Below, one piece after another: positions 52,300-61,185 of a stretch of DNA of 64,000 bases (its first letter is position 1; every line of letters starts with the position of its first letter). The position numbers and the translations under genes are program-made. The notes beneath the pieces are model-generated. The model made no database searches. It worked only from the letters and a program-made list of their open reading frames with translations, and was not told the origin of the DNA. The stretch is from Marinobacter santoriniensis NKSG1. GTDB lineage: Bacteria > Pseudomonadota > Gammaproteobacteria > Pseudomonadales > Oleiphilaceae. The stretch is taken from assembly GCF_000347775.1 (NCBI RefSeq), contig NZ_APAT01000005.1, positions 1 through 64,000 of the forward strand, read 5' to 3'.

Positions 52300-54486
52300 A
52301 TGACAACCGAACACGAGATTCAACACGAGCCCCGGGTGACCGAGGACCAAGACCATATCCTGGCCCATAACGTGGATGAGGAGCCTGTAGAGCCCAATCG
52401 CCGGCTGTTTGATGGGTGGTTGCTCAAACTGGTCACCGTGATGACCATTGCCTATTCCTCCTTCCACCTCTATTCACTGAACATCGAACCCATGGAAACC
52501 TGGTCGTTCCGGATAGTCCATGTGGCCGGAGCCCTGGTGCTGGGATTCATGCTGTACGCCGGTGCCCGGTTTGCCTCTGACGATGATCGGGTCGTCCGTC
52601 ACCGCTGGACCACCTGGGCGGCCGGGATAGTGATGCTGCCGGCGCTGTACGCGCTCTATCAGGGTTTCGCTTTCTATCAGATGCTGCAGGGCGGAGCCAT
52701 GCGTGTCGAGCCGGAAGTGGAGGCATGGCACTTTGGCTGGCCGCTGATCGTCGCGACGGCTGGCGGCATCGTGATCAGCTGGTTCCATCAGCGCGGCCGG
52801 GCAAGGTTCAGTGCGCCGGATCTCGTGTTGATGGTGTGTTCGCTGGCGGTCGCCGCCTATTTGCTGGTGATCTACAACACGCCCCTGCGCATGTCGACCG
52901 GTACGTCGTTTGCGCCCATCGGCATTTCGTTCGCGGCGGTTGCCGGCACGGCGCTGATTCTGGAAATGACCCGTCGGGTCGCCGGCATGGCATTGGTCAT
53001 CATCGGGCTCGTTTTTCTGGTTTACGTGTTCACGGGTGAGTATCTGCCGGGCTTCCTCGGTTACCCCGGGCTGACGGTTCAGCGCTTCTTCAGTCAGGTC
53101 TATACCGATGCGGGTATCCTTGGGCCGACCACGGCGGTGTCGTCCACCTACATCATTCTGTTCATTATCTTCGCGGCGTTTCTGCAGGCCTCGAAAGTCG
53201 GGGACTACTTCGTTAACTTCGCGTTTGCGTGCGCAGGCCGCTCCCGTGGGGGGCCCGCCAAGGTTGCCATATTTGCCTCCGGCCTGATGGGCATGATCAA
53301 CGGTACGAGTGCCGGCAATGTCGTTTCGACCGGTTCACTGACCATTCCGTTGATGAAAAAGGTGGGCTACAAGAAGCAGACCGCGGGTGCCGTAGAGGCT
53401 GCGGCGTCAACCGGTGGGCAGATCATGCCGCCGATCATGGGCGCGGGCGCGTTCATCATGGCCGAGATCACCGGTATTCCGTATACCGAGATTGCCGTGG
53501 CTGCCATCATTCCTGCCATTCTGTATTTTGCGTCTGTCTACTTCATGGTGGACTTCGAAGCGGCCAAGACCGGGATGCGCGGGATGCGGGAGGATGAACT
53601 GCCCAAACTGTCGCGCCTGGTGAAGCAGTGCTATCTGTTTATCCCGATCATCATTCTTGTGGTCGCCCTGTTCCTCGGGTATTCGGTGATACGGTCGGGC
53701 ACCCTGGCCATGGTGGCGGCCGCCATGGTGAGCTGGCTGTCTCCGAACAAGATGGGCCCCCGTCAGATCCTGCATGCGCTGGATATTGCCTCGGTGATGG
53801 CGATCCAGATCATTGTGGTCTGCGCCGCCGCCGGCGTGATTGTGGGCGTCATCTCTCTGACCGGCGTGGGCGCACGCTTTTCGTCCATGCTGCTGGATAT
53901 CGCTGCCCACAGCGATCTGCTCGCCCTTATTTTTGCCATGTTCATCTCAATCCTTCTTGGCATGGGTATGCCCACAACCGCCGCCTATGCGGTTGCCGCA
54001 TCCGTTGTGGCGCCGGGCCTGGTGGACCTTGGTATTGAGCCACTGACCGCCCACTTCTTCGTGTTCTATTTTGCGGTGGTGTCCGCAATCACGCCGCCGG
54101 TGGCCCTGGCCTCCTACGCGGCAGCGGGTATTTCCGGCGCCAATGCCATGGAAACATCCGTGGCGTCTTTCCGGGTCGGTATTGCCGCGTTCATTGTGCC
54201 GTTCATGTTCTTCTACAACAGTGCACTGCTGATGGATGCCCCGTGGTTTGAGGTGGCTCGGGCCCTGGTGACAGCCACCATTGGTGTCTACCTGTTGTCC
54301 GGGGGCGTCATGGGGTGGTTTGGGCAGATTGCCGCCAACTGGATGATCCGGCTGGTTCTGATTGCCGCAGCCTTGCTGATGATCGAGGGCGGTGGCTGGA
54401 CCGATCTGGTCGGTATTGTCATGGGTATGGCGGTCCTTATGGTTCAGCGCAAGCGCAGGGAGCCCGAGGTTTCCATCGCCTCCTGA
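52300..54486 (+). CDS. TRAP transporter fused permease (DctQM)
   Basis: 728 aa with about 16 to 18 membrane segments. The N-terminal part (about 40-200) corresponds to the small DctQ subunit. The rest is the large DctM subunit, with GLMGMINGTSAGNVVSTGSLTIPLMKKVGYKKQTAGAVEAAASTGGQIMPPIMGAGAFIMAE and MGMPTTAAYAVAASVVAPGLVDLGI typical of TAXI-type fused permeases. Works with the binding protein upstream for sodium-driven uptake. An 86-bp gap with small hairpins separates them. Confidence 0.93.
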   Translation: MTTEHEIQHEPRVTEDQDHILAHNVDEEPVEPNRRLFDGWLLKLVTVMTIAYSSFHLYSLNIEPMETWSFRIVHVAGALVLGFMLYAGARFASDDDRVVRHRWTTWAAGIVMLPALYALYQGFAFYQMLQGGAMRVEPEVEAWHFGWPLIVATAGGIVISWFHQRGRARFSAPDLVLMVCSLAVAAYLLVIYNTPLRMSTGTSFAPIGISFAAVAGTALILEMTRRVAGMALVIIGLVFLVYVFTGEYLPGFLGYPGLTVQRFFSQVYTDAGILGPTTAVSSTYIILFIIFAAFLQASKVGDYFVNFAFACAGRSRGGPAKVAIFASGLMGMINGTSAGNVVSTGSLTIPLMKKVGYKKQTAGAVEAAASTGGQIMPPIMGAGAFIMAEITGIPYTEIAVAAIIPAILYFASVYFMVDFEAAKTGMRGMREDELPKLSRLVKQCYLFIPIIILVVALFLGYSVIRSGTLAMVAAAMVSWLSPNKMGPRQILHALDIASVMAIQIIVVCAAAGVIVGVISLTGVGARFSSMLLDIAAHSDLLALIFAMFISILLGMGMPTTAAYAVAASVVAPGLVDLGIEPLTAHFFVFYFAVVSAITPPVALASYAAAGISGANAMETSVASFRVGIAAFIVPFMFFYNSALLMDAPWFEVARALVTATIGVYLLSGGVMGWFGQIAANWMIRLVLIAAALLMIEGGGWTDLVGIVMGMAVLMVQRKRREPEVSIAS

Positions 54487-54497
54487 CAGGCCCGCGT

Positions 54498-54532
54498 CCG
54501 GCCGGCGGGACCGATTGTCCCGGGCCGGCCGG
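54498..54532. terminator. Strong GC hairpin after the TRAP permease gene
   Basis: CCGGCCGGCGGGAC (54498-54511) pairs with GTCCCGGGCCGGCCGG (54517-54532) around GATT-type loop bases, with small bulges. No T run follows, so it may only attenuate or protect the upstream message, letting some transcription reach the kinase gene. Confidence 0.5.
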
Positions 54533-54572
54533 AACGTTACGCTAGACATTTTCCACTCGGCGAAACCTATCT

Positions 54573-56381
54573 GTGCGACTCGGTATCCTTCTGGCTTTCC
54601 TGATGACTCTGGGCCTCTCCTGGCTGCTCGGTGACTGGTTCGGTTATCGACAGGTGGAGCAGGAAAGTCTTGAGCAGTCGTTCCGGTATCGTCAACTGGT
54701 CGCCAACGAGCTCAACCGTTATCTGCCCATTCCCGAACTCATGGCACAGCATCCGTTGATGGTGCGCGCGCTGCGGCATCCGGACCAGCCGGAGGTGATC
54801 CTTGAAGCCAATCAGAAGATGCAACGGATGGCGGGTATCGTGGGTAGTTCCGATGTCTATCTGATGGACGATTCGGGATTGACGGTGGCCGCCAGCAATT
54901 TTGGCCGGCGGGACAGCTTCGTCGGCCGACGTTTCGCCTACCGGCCCTATTTCAGTGACGCGATAAAGAGCGGGGACTCCGCGATCTACTTTGCTCTCGG
55001 CTCTACTTCCGGTGTCCGGGGTCTGTATTTCTCACACCCGTTACGGGGTGACGACGGCGTGATACTCGGCGTACTGGCCATGAAAGTGCAGGTGGACGAC
55101 CTGGAATCCCAGTGGCACCGGCCGCTCAATCGCGATGGTGCGGAGATGGTGGTGCTGGACAGTGCAGGCATCAGCTTTCTGGCCAGTCAGCAGGACTGGC
55201 TGTATCGGGATTTTTCGGGTCGACGTGAGGAACAGCAGGCACTGGAGATCCGACAACGGTACCCGGGTCGCCAGCTTCGTGCCATGAAGATCCATGACCT
55301 GGGTCGCCCATGGGGGGTATCCGAGAAGTCCCGAAAACTCAGTGTCGAGACCAGCGAGGGAACACGGGAGTACCTCAGCGTGACGACACCGTTGCCAAGA
55401 CTGGACTGGTCATTGAGAGTCATGGTGTCCACCGCCAGGGTTCTTTGGACGCGGATCGCCTTTGTTATTGGCGGTGTCGCCGTTTACCTGGCCATCCTGC
55501 TTGCCTGGCTGTATGTGAGAGAACGATACCGTCGTGAAGCAGAGCTGGCCCAGAGAGGGGAGCAGCTAGAACAGCGCGTTGCTGAGCGAACAGCAGACCT
55601 GGAACGGTCCAACCGGCAACTGCGGGAAGAAGTGTTCGAGCGGGAGCGGGCCCAGCAGGAGCTCAGGGAAACCCAGCAGGAGCTGATTCAGGCTGCCAAG
55701 CTGGCGGTGCTCGGGCAAATGTCGGCGGGTCTGAATCACGAGATGAATCAGCCGTTGACGGCCATTCAGACATACGCGAGAAACAGCCGGCGTTTTCTGC
55801 AGAAGGGGACGACGGATATGGTTGACGCCAATCTCGCCGAGATCATCACCCTGTGCGACAAGATGGCCGAGCTGACCCGTCAGTTCAAAGTGTTTGCCCG
55901 CAAGTCCGAAGGGCCTCCCACGAGTGTCGACGTTCGCCTGGCGGTGGACGCAGCGCTCAAAATTGTTTCGGCTCAACGGGGTGAGGGAACGCCACGGATA
56001 CGGTGGCACCGTCCGGGGAGCCCGGTCATATGCCACGGGGACCTGATTCGCATCGAACAGGTAATGGTCAATCTGCTGGCGAACGCCGTGCAGGCCGTGG
56101 ACGGGGTTGACGGTCCGGTGATCTCCGTCGACATTGAAGAGGACGACGGAAACTGGCGATGTGTGGTCCGTGATAATGGAACCGGGCTGCCCGCCAACTC
56201 GGAGCAGGTTTTCGAGCCCTTTTTCACCACCAAATCGGTCAAGCAGGGACTGGGGCTGGGGCTGTCGATTTCGCGTCAGATTGTCGATGCGCTCGGTGGG
56301 ACGCTGACCGGCTTTAATCGTCAAGACGGCCCCGGGGCCGAATTTGTTGTCACTCTGCCAAAGCGTGAGGTCATGGAATGA
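54573..56381 (+). CDS. DctB-like sensor histidine kinase
   Basis: 602 aa with GTG start (weak ribosome site). Membrane segments at about 3-22 (LGILLAFLMTLGLSWLLGDW) and 288-308 (IAFVIGGVAVYLAILLAWLYV) enclose a periplasmic double Cache sensor (MVRALRHPDQ ... GIVGSSDVYLMDDSGLTVAA, YFALGSTSGVRGLYFSHPLR). A coiled coil (ERTADLERSNRQLREEVFER) leads to the kinase core with phosphoacceptor H in LNHEMNQPLTAIQTYARNSR and HATPase motifs (NLLANAVQAVDG, VVRDNGTGLP, GLGLGLSISRQIV). It overlaps the response regulator by four bases; the pair probably senses the TRAP substrate. Confidence 0.9.
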   Translation: MRLGILLAFLMTLGLSWLLGDWFGYRQVEQESLEQSFRYRQLVANELNRYLPIPELMAQHPLMVRALRHPDQPEVILEANQKMQRMAGIVGSSDVYLMDDSGLTVAASNFGRRDSFVGRRFAYRPYFSDAIKSGDSAIYFALGSTSGVRGLYFSHPLRGDDGVILGVLAMKVQVDDLESQWHRPLNRDGAEMVVLDSAGISFLASQQDWLYRDFSGRREEQQALEIRQRYPGRQLRAMKIHDLGRPWGVSEKSRKLSVETSEGTREYLSVTTPLPRLDWSLRVMVSTARVLWTRIAFVIGGVAVYLAILLAWLYVRERYRREAELAQRGEQLEQRVAERTADLERSNRQLREEVFERERAQQELRETQQELIQAAKLAVLGQMSAGLNHEMNQPLTAIQTYARNSRRFLQKGTTDMVDANLAEIITLCDKMAELTRQFKVFARKSEGPPTSVDVRLAVDAALKIVSAQRGEGTPRIRWHRPGSPVICHGDLIRIEQVMVNLLANAVQAVDGVDGPVISVDIEEDDGNWRCVVRDNGTGLPANSEQVFEPFFTTKSVKQGLGLGLSISRQIVDALGGTLTGFNRQDGPGAEFVVTLPKREVME

Positions 56382-57730
56382 GTCAACCCTCGGTCATTTT
56401 CGTGGACGATGATCCCCACATCCTGCAGGCCATGGCCCAGACGCTGGCGCTCGAGGATATACCGGTGGCCTGTCATCCGGATGGACCGTCCGCCTTGCCC
56501 GCGATCACCCCCGAGTTCGAAGGCATTGTCCTGTGCGATTACAACATGCCGGGGATGGACGGGCTGCAGTTGCTGGAGAAGGTCCGGGCGGTGGATGACA
56601 GCATTCCGGTCATCATCCTGACCGGGCAGGGCGATATCAGTACAGCGGTATCCGCCATGCAGCAAGGCGCCTACGACTTTATTGAAAAGCCATTCGATCA
56701 TGAGGAGCTGATCGAGCTGTTACGGCATGCGATGGAAAAACGCCAGCTGGCGCTCGAAAACCGGCGGCTGAAGGCCCAGTTGCGGCACATGGCGAAACCC
56801 GGCCCTCGTATCCTCGGGGATTCCCCGGCGATGCAGCGGGTGCTGGCCATGGTCAATCCGATTCTGGAGATCTCAGCCAACATCCTGCTGCATGGTGAAA
56901 CCGGCTCAGGCAAGGATGCACTGGCTCGATATATTCACGAGAGCAGTGCCCGGGGCGCCCATAACTTTGTCGCGATCAACTGCGGAGCGGTTCCGGAAAA
57001 CCTGATTGAAAGTGAACTCTTCGGCCACGAGGCCGGAGCCTTCACCGGAGCGGATAAACGACGAATCGGCAAGATCGAGCACGCCCATGGGGGCACTCTG
57101 TTCCTGGATGAGGTGGAGAGCATGCCCCTCCCGCTTCAGGTGAAGCTGCTGCGGGTACTGGAAGAGCAACGCGTGGAACGGCTCGGCAGTAATGAGGTAA
57201 GGGACGTCGATGTCCGTATCATCGCAGCGACGAAAGAGGACCTGAAGGCGCTAAGCGACGCCGGCCGGTTCCGTTCAGACCTCTATTACCGGCTGAACGT
57301 GGTCAAGGTGGATATTCCACCGCTTCGGGACCGGAAAGAAGATATACCGCTTCTGTTTCATCACTTCGTCCTTATTGCGGCAGCCCGGTATGACCGTGAA
57401 AGTGTGCCCCTCGATGCCGGTCAGGCTGCACGGCTGATGCAGCGATCCTGGCCGGGAAACGTGCGGGAGCTTCGCAATCTCGCCGAGCGCTACGTGCTTC
57501 TCGGACCGGCCGCCCTGGATGACAGTGAGTCCGCTGGAGAGACAAATATCACGGGGCGCCAGACGCTGTCGGAAATGGTGGACGGGTTTGAGCGCTCTGC
57601 CATCATCAGCGCGCTGAATGCCTGCCACGGCAGTATCAAGGACACCATGGTGCATCTCGGTGTCGCCCGTAAGACATTGTATGACAAGATGAAAAAACAC
57701 GGTCTCGACAAGGCTCAGTTCAAGGACTGA
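56378..57730 (+). CDS. DctD-like sigma-54-dependent response regulator
   Basis: 450 aa. Receiver domain ([20 protein letters not shown], phosphorylated aspartate in [11 protein letters not shown]), AAA+ domain with GETGSGKD (Walker A; usually GETGTGKE), [16 protein letters not shown] (the GAFTGA loop that contacts sigma-54) and [14 protein letters not shown] (Walker B), and a C-terminal Fis-type helix-turn-helix ([27 protein letters not shown]). It most likely binds the palindromes at 51030-51081 and activates the TRAP operon. Confidence 0.92.
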   Translation: MSQPSVIFVDDDPHILQAMAQTLALEDIPVACHPDGPSALPAITPEFEGIVLCDYNMPGMDGLQLLEKVRAVDDSIPVIILTGQGDISTAVSAMQQGAYDFIEKPFDHEELIELLRHAMEKRQLALENRRLKAQLRHMAKPGPRILGDSPAMQRVLAMVNPILEISANILLHGETGSGKDALARYIHESSARGAHNFVAINCGAVPENLIESELFGHEAGAFTGADKRRIGKIEHAHGGTLFLDEVESMPLPLQVKLLRVLEEQRVERLGSNEVRDVDVRIIAATKEDLKALSDAGRFRSDLYYRLNVVKVDIPPLRDRKEDIPLLFHHFVLIAAARYDRESVPLDAGQAARLMQRSWPGNVRELRNLAERYVLLGPAALDDSESAGETNITGRQTLSEMVDGFERSAIISALNACHGSIKDTMVHLGVARKTLYDKMKKHGLDKAQFKD

Positions 57731-57750
57731 GCCCGTCCGGACCGGTTTTG

Positions 57751-58278
57751 TCAGGCCATTCTTCGCAGGGTGTTGTCACCGACGACATGGTGGTGGAGCA
57801 GGGCGGCAAGCACATGGCCGGCCAGCACGAACCAGAGCAGATTGGCCATCACCTCGTGGGCGTCTTCACCAATCTCCTCCATCCACTCGATTTCCGGTCC
57901 GCGTTCGATCAGCGTCAGACCGAAGGGGTGAAGTCCGTGTCCACTTCCCAGGGTTGTGAACAGGCCTGTCAGGGGCAGGGCGAACATCAGGCCATAGAGT
58001 GCTATATGTCCCAGCCTGGCTGCCATCCGCCAGCGCTCGGGCGGACGGATCTGCCCCCAGTTGACGAGTCGCCAGAACAGCCTCAGCACCAGAAGCGCTC
58101 CCAGTCCGAGACCGATCCCCTGGTGAAGTGGCATGCCGGAGCTTCCGCCGATCTCCTCGAAGGCCTCCATCCATACTTCGCTCAGCAGCATGAAGATCAG
58201 GAAGGCGGCCATCAGCCAGTGAATGGCCCTGGAAACGAGACCGTATCGATTGTCAGAGTCCAGCCAGGTCATGCGCAC
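57751..58278 (-). CDS. Cytochrome b561-family membrane protein
   Basis: 175 aa, four membrane segments: LVSRAIHWLMAAFLIFMLLSE, GLGLGALLVLRLFWRLVNW, LGHIALYGLMFALPLTGLF, MANLLWFVLAGHVLAALLHH. Histidines in each pair of helices (RAIHWLMA, LGHIALYG, AGHVLAALLHHH) suit two haems b. Such proteins move electrons from quinol. The gene follows a PepSY-type gene by six bases on the same strand, a common pairing. Confidence 0.87.
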   Translation of the reverse strand: MRMTWLDSDNRYGLVSRAIHWLMAAFLIFMLLSEVWMEAFEEIGGSSGMPLHQGIGLGLGALLVLRLFWRLVNWGQIRPPERWRMAARLGHIALYGLMFALPLTGLFTTLGSGHGLHPFGLTLIERGPEIEWMEEIGEDAHEVMANLLWFVLAGHVLAALLHHHVVGDNTLRRMA

Positions 58279-58284
58279 TCTCCT

Positions 58285-58626
58285 TTACTGTTGCTCAGCG
58301 TTTGCCTTGTTGCCCACGAGCGATACGTCCCGCTCACTGACAACGTTGTTGTTGCTGTCCCGCAGCTGGATCCTGTAACCGTCATTCTGCTTGGAGATGG
58401 TGGCGGTTGAGCCAGGGCCGAAACGTTTCAGGGCAGTGGCCTCGGCCATAACCCGGATCTCCTCGGGTGAGTAGTTCTTGTCCATGCTGGCCGGTGCCCA
58501 GGCCTGACGGGAGTACTCATCGTCATCATCTTCCGCGAAACTGTAGGTGGGAGTCAGGCCGACGAGCAGGGTTGCTGCGAGCAGTGCGGACAGTGAATAC
58601 CGTTTACTGCGTTGTGATATGGCCAT
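58285..58626 (-). CDS. PepSY-like secreted protein
   Basis: 113 aa from the ATG at 58626 after GGAGAG; a TTG at 58632 is possible. Signal peptide (MAISQRSKRYSLSALLAATL then LVGLTPTYSFA), an acidic segment EDDDDEYSRQAW, then MDKNYSPEEIRVMAEATALK with YRIQLRDSNNNVVSERDVSL, which resembles a single PepSY domain: helix followed by a strand pair. Periplasmic. The gene is divergent from an OmpR-type two-component system that shares its control region. Confidence 0.75.
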   Translation of the reverse strand: MAISQRSKRYSLSALLAATLLVGLTPTYSFAEDDDDEYSRQAWAPASMDKNYSPEEIRVMAEATALKRFGPGSTATISKQNDGYRIQLRDSNNNVVSERDVSLVGNKANAEQQ

Positions 58627-58758
58627 GATCAATTCTCTCCTTTGCCGTCTGTGTCAGGATCATTCGCCGGATCAACCGGAGACGGGGTCTCGGTTGCGTC
58701 GGAATTGCACACAGTAAAGCGGGCCTTTGTCGTGAAAGTGTGTCGGAGCGGCGGTTTT

Positions 58759-58808
58759 TTTGTCGCAAATTGTCGCAACCCCGCTCGCCGACAAGACCTG
58801 CGACAAAG
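58759..58808. promoter_or_regulatory. TTGTCGCAA repeats in the divergent control region
   Basis: TGTCGCAA at 58761-58768 and 58771-58778 form a direct repeat with a 10-bp period, the usual footprint of OmpR-type dimers. CTGCGACAAAG at 58799-58808 is an inverted copy, and TTTGTCGTGA near 58725 a variant. A TATAAT box lies near 58836. They sit between the PepSY gene and the response regulator gene. Confidence 0.6.
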
Positions 58809-58879
58809 TCGGCACCGAAGATCACCCGCGATGCCCCTATAATCAGGCTGTCAGAGGTTTGGACAAGTTGAAACGAGTG

Positions 58880-59605
58880 ATGAATGACGAGCAGGCGCCA
58901 CAAATTCTGGTGGTGGACGACCATCGGGAAATCAGGGATCTCCTGAGCCGGTATCTGAGTGACCACGGGTTTCGGGTCCTTCAGGCGGAGGATGGGGTCG
59001 CCATGAAGCAGCGCCTGAGTTCCCACCGGGTCAGTCTGGTGCTGTTGGATATCATGATGCCGGGGGACGACGGACTGGTACTCTGCCGATACCTGCGGGA
59101 GCACACCTCGTTGCCCGTCATTCTGCTGACCGCCATGGGAGAAGACACGGACCGGATCATCGGTCTGGAGATGGGCGCGGACGATTATGTCACCAAACCG
59201 TTCAATCCGAGGGAGGTACTGGCGCGAATCAAGGCGGTGCTCCGCCGTGTCGATGCCTTGCCACCGCCGGCCAGTCAGGCCGCCGGGCGGCAGCTGAGAT
59301 TCGAAGGCTGGCACCTGGATGTGGACCGTCGGCGACTCGTGGACCCGGAGGGCGTCGAGGTGGCGCTGAGCACCGGCGAGTTCAATCTGTTGCTGGTTTT
59401 CCTCAATCACGCGGGACGGGTGCTGTCCCGGGATCACCTGCTGGATCTGGCCGAGGGACGTGAGGCTGCCCCGTTTGATCGAAGCATCGACAACCGCGTG
59501 AGCCGGCTGAGAAAAAAGCTGGAGCACGATCCGCGCAACCCGGAACTGATCAAAACGGTTTGGGGCGGGGGATACCAGTGGACCGCCGATGTGGAGGCCG
59601 ACTGA
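58880..59605 (+). CDS. OmpR-family response regulator
   Basis: 241 aa from the ATG at 58880; the frame is open upstream but crosses the operator. Receiver domain LVVDDHREIRDLLSRYLSDHGF with phosphorylated aspartate in LLDIMMPGDDGLVL and lysine in VTKPFNPREVLARI; winged-helix C terminus (VALSTGEFNLLLVFLNHAGR, RSIDNRVSRLRKKLEHDPRN, IKTVWGGGYQWTAD). It probably binds the TTGTCGCAA repeats and controls itself and the PepSY/cytochrome b561 genes. Confidence 0.92.
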   Translation: MNDEQAPQILVVDDHREIRDLLSRYLSDHGFRVLQAEDGVAMKQRLSSHRVSLVLLDIMMPGDDGLVLCRYLREHTSLPVILLTAMGEDTDRIIGLEMGADDYVTKPFNPREVLARIKAVLRRVDALPPPASQAAGRQLRFEGWHLDVDRRRLVDPEGVEVALSTGEFNLLLVFLNHAGRVLSRDHLLDLAEGREAAPFDRSIDNRVSRLRKKLEHDPRNPELIKTVWGGGYQWTADVEAD

Positions 59606-59606
59606 G

Positions 59607-61040
59607 ATGCGCCTGTTCCCGAGGCGGGCAGCCAGCCAATTGGTACTGCTGGTGATTGTGGTGATGCTGCTGGCGCAGGGGGTCACCTTCTGGATGATGG
59701 TGGGCGAGCGTCAGGGCGCGTTACAGACGGCGGGTCTGAACAATCTTCTGCAACGGGTCGGTAACGCCTATGCCCTGGTCAATAGCATGCCCGAGGCCGG
59801 ACGGAAACGGGCACTGACCGCACTCAGCGACCCCTTGCTGGAGTTGTCCGAAGATCCTGAGCCGCTTCTCAAGGCAGATGCCTCGCCACCGTTCTCGGTA
59901 TGGCTGCTGTCCGAGGGCCCACTTTCCGATCTCACGTCTGCCAGTCACGACGTCCGGACCCGGATTCTCGTCGACGATGATCGCTGCAAGCGTGAGAACG
60001 ATGACCATCACGAACACTACGAACATCACGACGAGCATGACGACCTGATCGAGGAATATCAGGAAGACTGGCACAAACGTCTTCGGAAAATGGATTGCCC
60101 GCCGGTGCTGGAGTTGTCGCTCGACCTCAAGGATGGTCAGTGGCTGAACGCCGTGGCCCTGCCACCGCGTCCTTCGTGGCTCTGGTTGAAGGCCGCGCTG
60201 ATCGGTGCCGGTGTTACCGCGGTTCTTCTGATTGCGGCGGTGTTGCTGGCGGTGCGGTACATCCTGGCGCCGGTCCGCAAACTCCGGGAAGCAGCCGTGG
60301 CCTTTTCACAGGGGACTCCCCGGTACCTTCCTGAGCGGGGCCCGGAAGACATTCGCGATGTCATCCGGGCGTTCAACGACATGCAGCACCAGGTGGGTCG
60401 ATCCCAGGACGAGAAAGCGCGTTTGCTGGCGGCCCTGGCCCACGACCTGCGCACACCGCTGACCGCGATGCGCCTGCGGGTTGAAATGCTGCCAGAGGGC
60501 GAGGATAGAACCCGGTTGCTGGATAACCTGGCCGAGATGCAGGGGCTTGCCGAGGACACCCTGGATTTTATCCGGGGCAGCGCTTCGGAGCTGACCCGCC
60601 GATTCGATCTGGCCGCTCTGCTCGAGAGCCTGTGTGACGATCTTGCCGAGATCGGGATGGCGGTGACCTGTGAGGAGATGCCGCGCTGCATCATGCAGGG
60701 CAGGCCGGAAGCCGTTCGCCGGGCGGCGCGCAATCTGATCGAGAACGCGGTCAGTTATGGCGATGAGGCCCGGGTGTCGATGGTCGTCAATCCGGATTCC
60801 ATCTCCATCGACATTGCTGATCGCGGGCCGGGGATCCCGGCCGAGCTGCGGGAGAAAGTCTTCGAACCGTTTTTCCGGGTGGAAACCTCGCGCAGCCGGG
60901 ACAGTGGCGGCGCCGGCCTTGGTCTGGCCATTGCCCGGACGCTGGTGTTGGGTATGGGAGGAACCATTGCCATCGATGACCGCGCGGACGGCCCGGGCAT
61001 GCGAGTAAGGATAACGCTGCCGAATCCCGGACACTCCTGA
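59607..61040 (+). CDS. Sensor histidine kinase with histidine-rich periplasmic segment
   Basis: 477 aa, ATG after GGAGGCCGACTGAG. Membrane segments at about 11-31 and 205-225 enclose a periplasmic region whose residues 123-154 run DDDRCKRENDDHHEHYEHHD then EHDDLIEEYQED, holding six histidines and many acidic residues, likely a metal-binding sensor. HAMP follows, then LAHDLRTPLTAMRLRVEM (phosphoacceptor histidine) and the ATPase (NLIENAVSYGDEARV, DRGPGIPAEL, SGGAGLGLAIARTLV). Coupled with the response regulator before it (one base gap). Confidence 0.9.
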   Translation: MRLFPRRAASQLVLLVIVVMLLAQGVTFWMMVGERQGALQTAGLNNLLQRVGNAYALVNSMPEAGRKRALTALSDPLLELSEDPEPLLKADASPPFSVWLLSEGPLSDLTSASHDVRTRILVDDDRCKRENDDHHEHYEHHDEHDDLIEEYQEDWHKRLRKMDCPPVLELSLDLKDGQWLNAVALPPRPSWLWLKAALIGAGVTAVLLIAAVLLAVRYILAPVRKLREAAVAFSQGTPRYLPERGPEDIRDVIRAFNDMQHQVGRSQDEKARLLAALAHDLRTPLTAMRLRVEMLPEGEDRTRLLDNLAEMQGLAEDTLDFIRGSASELTRRFDLAALLESLCDDLAEIGMAVTCEEMPRCIMQGRPEAVRRAARNLIENAVSYGDEARVSMVVNPDSISIDIADRGPGIPAELREKVFEPFFRVETSRSRDSGGAGLGLAIARTLVLGMGGTIAIDDRADGPGMRVRITLPNPGHS

Positions 61041-61185
61041 AGCGGCGTAGAGATGCCCTGTTACACACCGTATAAAAACGTCGCGTTTCGTCCAATGATA
61101 TCTGTACCCCTTTTTGGGTAGTATCGGCGCCTTTTCCGGGGCCGTATCACCGGCCAACGTCCCACCCAACGAACATTGGAAGTCA

